From the NCBI GenBank assembly GCA_963797675.1, contig CAWCQQ010000002.1, positions 2,170,001-2,234,000 on the forward strand: a DNA stretch of 64,000 nt, written 5' to 3'. The stretch's first letter is position 1. Every line of letters begins with the position of its first letter. This stretch comes from DASQPR01 sp963797675. GTDB lineage: Bacteria; Actinomycetota; Actinomycetes; Mycobacteriales; Micromonosporaceae. Positions 62,217-64,000 of this stretch are shown in pieces. The translations under genes were made by a program, and so were the position numbers. Under the pieces are notes generated by a model. That model had not been told where the DNA came from. It saw nothing but the letters and a program-made list of their open reading frames with translations, and made no database searches.

Positions 62217-63152
62217 ATGCGGACGCTGACGGCAGTTCTCCTGGTTCTCGTGCTGAGCGGATGCGGATCACCATCGGCCGCGACCTGGTCGGCACCCGGC
62301 TCCTCGGTACCGGCCGCCGCGCCGGGTGCGACGACGCCAGGCGGGTCTGCATCACCGCTCGCGCCGCCTTTATCGCCAAGCCCGTCACCCCACAGCACCG
62401 CATCACCGTCGCCCAGCACGTCGGCGCGGCCTCCGGCGGCGGCATCCCCGGTGCACTTTTCCACGCTGCCACCGGGTGCGAAGCTGCCGAGCGATGCGCA
62501 GTGCGCGGCCTGGGTGCGGGCCCGGCCGGAGAAGGAGAACAAAGGCTCCAACAAGGCCGCGAACGCCCGGACCGGTCAGCACGTGGACGGATCGCTCTTC
62601 TCCGGCGACGCCGCGAAGGCCGCCAGCACGATCGCGCCGCGGATCGACGGCGCGTTCACCGGCACGACCCAGGAGATCCTGCGGTGGACGGCCTGCAAGT
62701 GGGGGATCGACGAAAATATCGTGTACGCCCAGGCCGCGGTCGAGAGCTGGTGGCGCCAGGACACGCTCGGTGACTGGGGTACCGATGCCACCGCCTGCCC
62801 GCCCGGCCACGGTTTCGGTGCCGACGGCAAGGCCGGCCAGTGCCCACAGAGCTACGGCGTGCTGCAGGACCGCTGGCCGTACATGAAGTCGGGCTGGCCG
62901 GGCTACGGACAGTCGACGGCGATGGACGCCGACGTCGCGTACGGCATCTGGCGCGCCTGCTACGACGGGTACGAGACGTGGCTCAACACCGTCGATCACG
63001 GCCAGCCGTACACGGCGGGCGACGTGTGGGGCTGCGTCGGCCGGTGGTTCGCCGGGCGGTGGCACACGTCGGCGAGCGACGGCTACGTGACGAAGGTCAA
63101 GCAGTACGAGTCCGAGGCGATCTGGCGTACGCCCGATTTCCAGCAGCCGTAG
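62217..63152 (+). CDS. Lysozyme/transglycosylase-like lipoprotein
   Basis: Lipoprotein of 311 aa. LTAVLLVLVLSGC lipobox (Cys near 17), Ser/Pro-rich linker to about 85, then a globular domain: GTTQEILRWTACKWGIDENIVYAQAAVESWWRQ looks like the catalytic-Glu helix of lytic transglycosylases (AAVESWW), followed by CPQSYGVLQDRWPYMKSGWPG and MDADVAYGIWRACYDGYETWL. Likely peptidoglycan-active or binding at the cell surface. ATG 62217 chosen. Confidence 0.75.
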   Translation: MRTLTAVLLVLVLSGCGSPSAATWSAPGSSVPAAAPGATTPGGSASPLAPPLSPSPSPHSTASPSPSTSARPPAAASPVHFSTLPPGAKLPSDAQCAAWVRARPEKENKGSNKAANARTGQHVDGSLFSGDAAKAASTIAPRIDGAFTGTTQEILRWTACKWGIDENIVYAQAAVESWWRQDTLGDWGTDATACPPGHGFGADGKAGQCPQSYGVLQDRWPYMKSGWPGYGQSTAMDADVAYGIWRACYDGYETWLNTVDHGQPYTAGDVWGCVGRWFAGRWHTSASDGYVTKVKQYESEAIWRTPDFQQP

Positions 63153-63162
63153 CCTTGGCGAA

Positions 63163-64000
63163 ATGACCTACGAGATCCGGGCCCTGACGGCCGAAGACGC
63201 GCCGGCCTCATACCGGATGGGCGCAGTCGCGTTCGGCTACGCCAACGAGCCGGTGCCACCGATGCCCGAGCCCGGTACGCCGCCTCCGCCCGGGCGCCAC
63301 GCCTGGGGTGCGTTCGCCCCGGACGGCCGGCTGCTCGCGAAGGCCATCGACCTCGAACACCACAACTGGTACGGCGGCCGGCTCGTGCCCGCCGCCGGCA
63401 TCGCCGGTGTCGCGGTGGCCGTCGAAGCCCGCGGGCAGGGCCTGGCCCAGACCGTCCTGACCCACCTGCTGGGAGCGGCCCGCACCCGCGGCGCCGTGAT
63501 CAGCACGCTCTACGGCACCACCCCGGTACCGTACCGGCGACTCGGCTGGGAGGAGGTCGGCGCGCTGCACACCTGGTCGCTGCCGACGACGGCGTTGGCC
63601 GCGATGCGCGTACCGGCGGGTTACACCACGCGGGGCGCGACCGAGGGCGACGTACCCGCAATCTTTGATCTTTACCGTCGAGTGGCGGCTGCGGGCAACG
63701 GCGTGAAGGACCGGGCCGAGGACCCGGACGTCCTGACCGACTACCACGGAACCAGCCTCGCGCTCGACGGCGACGGCATGCTTCAGGGCTTCTGCACCTG
63801 GGACCGATCCGACGGCTACGGCCGGGACGGCAAGCTCGCGGTCGACGACCTGGTCGCGCTCACCGAGCCGGCACTGACCACGCTGCTCGCCATGATCGGC
63901 AGCTGGGCGCAGGTGGCACCGCATCTCACGCTGAGCCTGCCGCCGCATGATCCGGCGTTCTCGATCATGCCGCTGTCGGTCGGTACGGTGTCGTCCCGCC
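63163..64000 (+). CDS. Eis-like GNAT N-acetyltransferase, 3' end outside window
   Basis: First 279 codons, no stop in the window. Two GNAT-like halves: AGIAGVAVAVEARGQGLAQTVLTHLL is the acetyl-CoA loop (R/Q-x-x-G-x-A/G) near 85-110, followed by PVPYRRLGWEE; a second half begins TTRGATEGDVPAIFDLYRRV. This is the Eis layout, usually followed by an SCP2 domain, here beyond the edge. Eis enzymes acetylate aminoglycosides or polyamines. ATG 63163 lies 10 bp after the lipoprotein stop. Confidence 0.85.
   Translation, partial: MTYEIRALTAEDAPASYRMGAVAFGYANEPVPPMPEPGTPPPPGRHAWGAFAPDGRLLAKAIDLEHHNWYGGRLVPAAGIAGVAVAVEARGQGLAQTVLTHLLGAARTRGAVISTLYGTTPVPYRRLGWEEVGALHTWSLPTTALAAMRVPAGYTTRGATEGDVPAIFDLYRRVAAAGNGVKDRAEDPDVLTDYHGTSLALDGDGMLQGFCTWDRSDGYGRDGKLAVDDLVALTEPALTTLLAMIGSWAQVAPHLTLSLPPHDPAFSIMPLSVGTVSSR

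Noticed and set aside
1..64000. tRNA, rRNA, CRISPR arrays, insertion sequences or phage genes
   Set aside because: I looked for them and saw no cloverleaf-like genes, spacer-repeat arrays, transposases or terminal repeats. A tRNAscan or ISfinder run would be decisive.

Overview
The window is high-GC DNA from an actinomycete (Actinomycetota). Third codon positions are strongly G/C, GTG starts are common, and start/stop overlaps (ATGA, GTGA) tie genes into operons. Family content also fits: family 1 encapsulin with DyP peroxidase, NarL- and OmpR-type two-component systems, PadR, QsdR and GbsR/MarR regulators, and many lipoproteins. The genus cannot be named from this. No rRNA, tRNA, CRISPR array, insertion sequence or phage gene was seen, and no gene-free stretch exceeds 300 bases.

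Layout. 1-6424 (-): 5' part of a giant fused Tc-toxin B/C protein (SpvB, FG-GAP, RHS). 6654-10908 (+): DyP peroxidase, encapsulin and phosphoketolase, with overlapping ends. 11005-13073: CHASE3/HAMP kinase and single-domain regulator. 13213-17801: acyl-CoA ligase, a TetR/SRPBCC/DUF1772 operon, and a membrane glycosyltransferase. 17872-21632 (-): MFS transporter and flavin monooxygenase, both frameshifted. 21774-26311: QsdR-like regulator, ABC-2 exporter and a NarL-type kinase/regulator. 26422-32274: TOPRIM protein, AraC-DinB fusion, VOC, NUDIX, amino-acid permease, PadR and its membrane partner.

32287-40364 is the most interesting region: a ten-gene divergent redox cluster. One arm (-) encodes a b561-like membrane protein, a ferric-reductase/flavodoxin-reductase-like membrane flavoprotein, an FMN-binding protein and an OmpR/kinase pair. 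The other arm (+) encodes a small membrane-anchored peptide, ApbE flavin transferase, a ferric-reductase-like membrane protein, a NuoF-like subunit and a 3Fe-4S ferredoxin. ApbE should attach FMN to the SGAT motif of the FMN-binding protein. An identical element, TCTTAA-N5-TCTAAGA, sits between the arms and again just past the ferredoxin gene.

40592-44428 (-): secreted protease-like protein, lipoprotein, Met-rich beta-propeller and deacetylase-like protein. 44702-48439: a second ABC exporter (permease full of indels) with kinase and regulator. 48480-53394: hypothetical proteins, GbsR/MarR plus a third ABC exporter, and MoaE. 53505-56057: OmpR regulator, broken kinase and VanZ-like protein. 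56054-60631: ricin-type lectin, inhibitor-like lipoprotein and M36 metalloprotease. 60799-64000: truncated globin, two lipoproteins (one lysozyme-like) and a partial Eis-like acetyltransferase.

A recurring oddity is single-base indels in otherwise well-conserved genes at five loci. They point to real decay or to consensus errors, and should be settled before any of these genes is called a pseudogene.
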